From Pelomonas sp963992225 (GTDB lineage Bacteria; Pseudomonadota; Gammaproteobacteria; Burkholderiales; Burkholderiaceae_C), in the NCBI GenBank assembly GCA_963992225.1, contig CAXDTK010000002.1:1-64000 (forward strand): a DNA stretch of 64,000 bases, given 5' to 3'. Position numbers and translations under genes: made by a program. The notes beneath the pieces were generated by a model. That model ran no database searches. It had not been told where the DNA came from and saw only the letters and a program-made list of their open reading frames with translations. Shown in pieces: positions 61,614 through 64,000 of the stretch (position 1 is the stretch's first letter; the number at the start of each line of letters is the position of its first letter).

Positions 61614-62783
61614 TCAGCCGAACTGCCGCCGGAAACGACGCACCCCCAGGGCGAAGATCAACACGCCGAGAATGCCGATCGCGAGCATCGAATCCCACAG
61701 CAGTTCCAGACCGGCCCCTTTTAGGAAGATGCCGAAGCTGACGTCGATGTAGTGACGCATCGGCGAAGCCAGCGTCACCCAACGCATCCACGTCGGCATC
61801 GCCTCCGGCGGTGTCCACAGGCCGGAGAGCAGAAGGATCGGGCCCATGACGAGCAGGCTGAGCAGGCCGACCTGCGCAAGGTTGCGCGCCACCGTGGCGA
61901 TGAAGAGCCCGATGCCTGCGTTCGTGAAGATGTAGAGCGTCGTGACGACGTAGAACAGCCCGAGGCTGCCTCGCACAGGCACTGCGAACAACGGGCCGAG
62001 CACCGCGAACAGGCTCAGGCTGACGCCCACCAGGATCACGACAGACATCGCGAGCACCTTCGGGAACACGATCTGGAACGGCGTCAGCGGCGACACCAGC
62101 AGCTGTTCCACCGTACCGCGTTCCTTCTCCTTGACCATGGCCGCTGCCGGCAACAGGATTGAAAACAGCGTGATGCCCTCCAACAGCTCCGACAAGGGCA
62201 TGAACCAGGTGTCCGTCAGGTTCGGGTTGAACCACATGCGCTGGTCGTTGACCACCGAGGGGAGTTCGTTCAGGTCCGCGATCGACAGCCCCTCGCGCTG
62301 CAGCACGGTCGCCAGGCTGTACTCGCCAACGATCTGCGCCGCATAGCTGGTCGCCAGGTAGGCCGGCATGGGGTGGGTGGCATCCACCTGCAACTGCACG
62401 GTGGCCGCTTCACCGCGCTGTATCGCTTCGCCAAAGCCCGGGGCGATGTCCAGCGCCAGCATGACCTGACCGCGGTCCAGCAGGCCGATGGCATCGCGCG
62501 CACTGCCGAGTTCTCCTTCGAGTCGGAAGTACGGGGGACGGAAACGGTAGATCAGATCCCGCGAGGCCGCGCTGTGGTCGGCGTCCAGCACCACCATCGG
62601 CGCGCGGCTCAGCTGCAGACTGACGCTGCTGCCCTGCAGGTAGATGTTCGCGGTGAAGACGAAGGCCATGAAGCTCAGCAGGATGGGGTCGCGCAGCAAC
62701 TGCCGGACCTCCTTCAGGGTCATGACCCCCAAACGGCGCCACCAGACAGCGAGCGTGCGCCTCGGCAGTTGGGCGGCATTCAT
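61614..62783 (-). CDS. ABC-2 type permease, second of pair (YhhJ-like)
   Basis: A 389-residue ABC-2 permease with an N-terminal helix, a large periplasmic part (RAPMVVLDADHSAASRDLIYRF and onward) and five C-terminal helices. The KEKERGTVEQLLVSPL motif before the C-terminal helices and LSGLWTPPEAMPTWMRWVTLASPMRHY are family hallmarks. The ATG overlaps the stop of its partner (ATGA). The family exports drugs or other compounds with a HlyD-type adaptor; neither adaptor nor complete ATPase is in the window. Confidence 0.9.
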   Translation of the reverse strand: MNAAQLPRRTLAVWWRRLGVMTLKEVRQLLRDPILLSFMAFVFTANIYLQGSSVSLQLSRAPMVVLDADHSAASRDLIYRFRPPYFRLEGELGSARDAIGLLDRGQVMLALDIAPGFGEAIQRGEAATVQLQVDATHPMPAYLATSYAAQIVGEYSLATVLQREGLSIADLNELPSVVNDQRMWFNPNLTDTWFMPLSELLEGITLFSILLPAAAMVKEKERGTVEQLLVSPLTPFQIVFPKVLAMSVVILVGVSLSLFAVLGPLFAVPVRGSLGLFYVVTTLYIFTNAGIGLFIATVARNLAQVGLLSLLVMGPILLLSGLWTPPEAMPTWMRWVTLASPMRHYIDVSFGIFLKGAGLELLWDSMLAIGILGVLIFALGVRRFRRQFG

Positions 62784-63934
62784 GCGCGAGGCCGCTTGCG
62801 GAACAGCAGGAAGCCGGCGCAGAACAGCGCTGCCGTGTAGGCTGCCAGGGCGAGGAGATCCGGCCACAGCACTTCGATCCCGACGCCTTTGAGGAAGCTG
62901 CCGACCACGATATTCGTGTAGTACATCGCCGGCAGCAGCCTGGCCTCCAGCCCTCCCTCCGCGCCGAGCGAATCCACGGGCATCAAGAAGCCCGAGTAGT
63001 CGAGCGCCGGGATCATCGTCGCGACCACCGTGACCACGATCGCGGCCAGCTGGGTACGCACCAGCAGCGACACCAGCAGTCCGATGCCCGTCGTGCACAT
63101 CACGAACAGGACCGAGGCGAGAAAGAAGAACCAGGCATTGCCCTTGAACGGCGCCCCGTAGTGCTGCGTGGCGATCAACCACAGGACCACGACGTTGACG
63201 ACCGCGATCCCCACGTAGGGCGCAAGTTTGCCGAGGAGGAATTCGCCCCGGCTCACGGTGGATGCGTAGATGTTGTAGATCGACCCGGTCTCCCGTTCGC
63301 GCACGACGCCCACGGCCGTCAACAGTGGTGGCACGAAGATCATCACCAGCATGATCAGCTTCGGTGCCAGTGACCAGATACTCTTGGCGCTCTGGTTGTA
63401 CAGGTAGCGCACTTCCAGGCTCACCGCCTGGGTGCGCGACCGCGCGTCGTCCAGGGTCAGACCGCGCGTCTGCGACAAATGCCGGGCGAGCAACTCGGCG
63501 CTGAAGTGGGCGTTGATCGCGGCCACATAGCCCTTGGTGGTCTGCGCGCGAGACGGGATCGTGCCGTCGACGAGTGTCTGCACGTGGGCCGCGCGTGCTG
63601 ATCGCAGGGCCTTCTGAAAGCCCGGCGGGATGACGATGGCGGCGCGGACCTTGTTGTCCTTGAGCAATGGGGCCAGCTCTCGCTCGCTGGCCGCATAGCC
63701 TTTGAAGGCGAAGTACCGCGATCCGATGAAGCCATAAGCGTACTCGCGGCTCAGCGCCGACTGATCCTGGTCGACAACGACGAACGGTACCCGCTCCACG
63801 TCCAGCGACAGCCCGTACCCGAAGATCAACATCAACGCAGGCGACACCAGGAAGGCCAGCGTGAAGAACAGCCGGTCGCGCAGCACCTCGCGCCACTCCT
63901 TGTGAGCCACCGCCAGGATGCGTCGGAGGTTCAC
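62780..63934 (-). CDS. ABC-2 type permease, first of pair (YhhJ/YbhS-like)
   Basis: A 384-residue ABC-2 permease, a paralogue of the downstream protein (similar length and layout). N-terminal RRILAVAHKEWREVLRDRLFFTLAF, periplasmic region from VPFVVVDQDQSALSREYAYGF, family motif VRERETGSIYNIYAS and C-terminal helices. The GTG start overlaps the stop of the ATP-binding gene. The two permeases probably form a heterodimer. Confidence 0.9.
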   Translation of the reverse strand: MNLRRILAVAHKEWREVLRDRLFFTLAFLVSPALMLIFGYGLSLDVERVPFVVVDQDQSALSREYAYGFIGSRYFAFKGYAASERELAPLLKDNKVRAAIVIPPGFQKALRSARAAHVQTLVDGTIPSRAQTTKGYVAAINAHFSAELLARHLSQTRGLTLDDARSRTQAVSLEVRYLYNQSAKSIWSLAPKLIMLVMIFVPPLLTAVGVVRERETGSIYNIYASTVSRGEFLLGKLAPYVGIAVVNVVVLWLIATQHYGAPFKGNAWFFFLASVLFVMCTTGIGLLVSLLVRTQLAAIVVTVVATMIPALDYSGFLMPVDSLGAEGGLEARLLPAMYYTNIVVGSFLKGVGIEVLWPDLLALAAYTAALFCAGFLLFRKRPRA

Positions 63935-64000
63935 GCCGTAGTCCTCGCGTGGTCGAGGGCCTCGAGCGCGTTGACGCGATACACGAACACGTCTTCCATC
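63931..64000 (-). CDS. C-terminal end of an ABC transporter ATP-binding protein (partial)
   Basis: Only the last 23 codons are inside the window. They read MEDVFVYRVNALEALDHARTTA; the first seven residues match the LEDVFV-x-L signature that ends ATPases of ABC-2 exporters. The stop overlaps the GTG of the permease gene. The rest lies beyond 64000. Confidence 0.75.
   Translation of the reverse strand, partial: MEDVFVYRVNALEALDHARTTA

Overview
The window is about 64 kb of GC-rich, gene-dense DNA. Gene content and protein character (CopRS/CueR-type copper control, FabI, PhaA-type thiolase, a DUF3141 PHA-synthase-like protein, Tat-exported multicopper oxidases) suggest a betaproteobacterium, probably Burkholderiales; this is inference, because no rRNA or tRNA gene is present. 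It reads as an accessory stress/metal/energy island. Most neighbouring genes overlap by 1-4 bases (ATGA, GTGA or TGATG junctions), so it is a set of long, translationally coupled operons.

Layout. (1) 1-3856 (+): copA/copB copper resistance genes and an MFS exporter. (2) 3877-5869 (+): LemA lipoprotein and two TPM-domain proteins. (3) 5894-16634 (+): beta-CASP RNase-like hydrolase, AMP/thymidine phosphorylase family enzyme, PRPP-synthetase-like protein, HtrA protease, membrane proteins, methyltransferase, D-lactate-dehydrogenase-like enzyme, UbiB-like kinase and an archaeal-type (type II) GAPDH. (4) 16724-28889 (-): YHS-domain copper P-type ATPase, a second FtsH, a LolA-like periplasmic protein, a divergent phosphoketolase, a LolD/MacB-like ATPase, a double-FtsX permease and an outer-membrane barrel. 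(5) 28933-33105 (-): a MerR regulator with its own 19-bp-spacer promoter, a degenerate phosphorylase paralogue, cyclopropane fatty acid synthase and an MFS protein. (6) 33213-40965 (-): small His/Cys-rich metal proteins, an HMA chaperone, DUF3141 protein, FabI, an acetate kinase-PduL fusion and a thiolase, preceded by a perfect FNR/ANR box at the class II position (-41.5). (7) 41129-55195 (-): cardiolipin-synthase-like protein, DUF4010 transporter, hydrolase, and a periplasmic copper set (cytochrome c, CusF-like, DUF411, cupredoxin, multicopper oxidase, TolC-like lipoprotein) followed by CopS/CopR. (8) 55570-58954: cueR-copA (-) divergent from a copper chaperone (+), with two matching CueR-type operators. 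(9) 58955-61517: decayed DNA with an IS-transposase remnant, a broken mgtC and a few small genes. (10) 61614-64000 (-): an ABC-2 export operon cut by the window end.

How it may work together. The enzymes in blocks 3, 4 and 6 can be joined into one scheme: RNA to nucleoside monophosphates (RNase-like hydrolase), to ribose phosphates (AMP-phosphorylase type), through pentose phosphates to a phosphoketolase-family enzyme giving acetyl-phosphate and glyceraldehyde-3-phosphate. Acetyl-phosphate can then give ATP and acetate, or acetyl-CoA, on one fused AckA-PduL polypeptide. Glyceraldehyde-3-phosphate can go through type II GAPDH, with a D-lactate-dehydrogenase-like enzyme reoxidising NADH; acetyl-CoA can feed the thiolase. 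The FNR/ANR box supports low-oxygen control of the AckA-PduL operon. The complete scheme is a hypothesis; the individual genes and the box are seen in the sequence.
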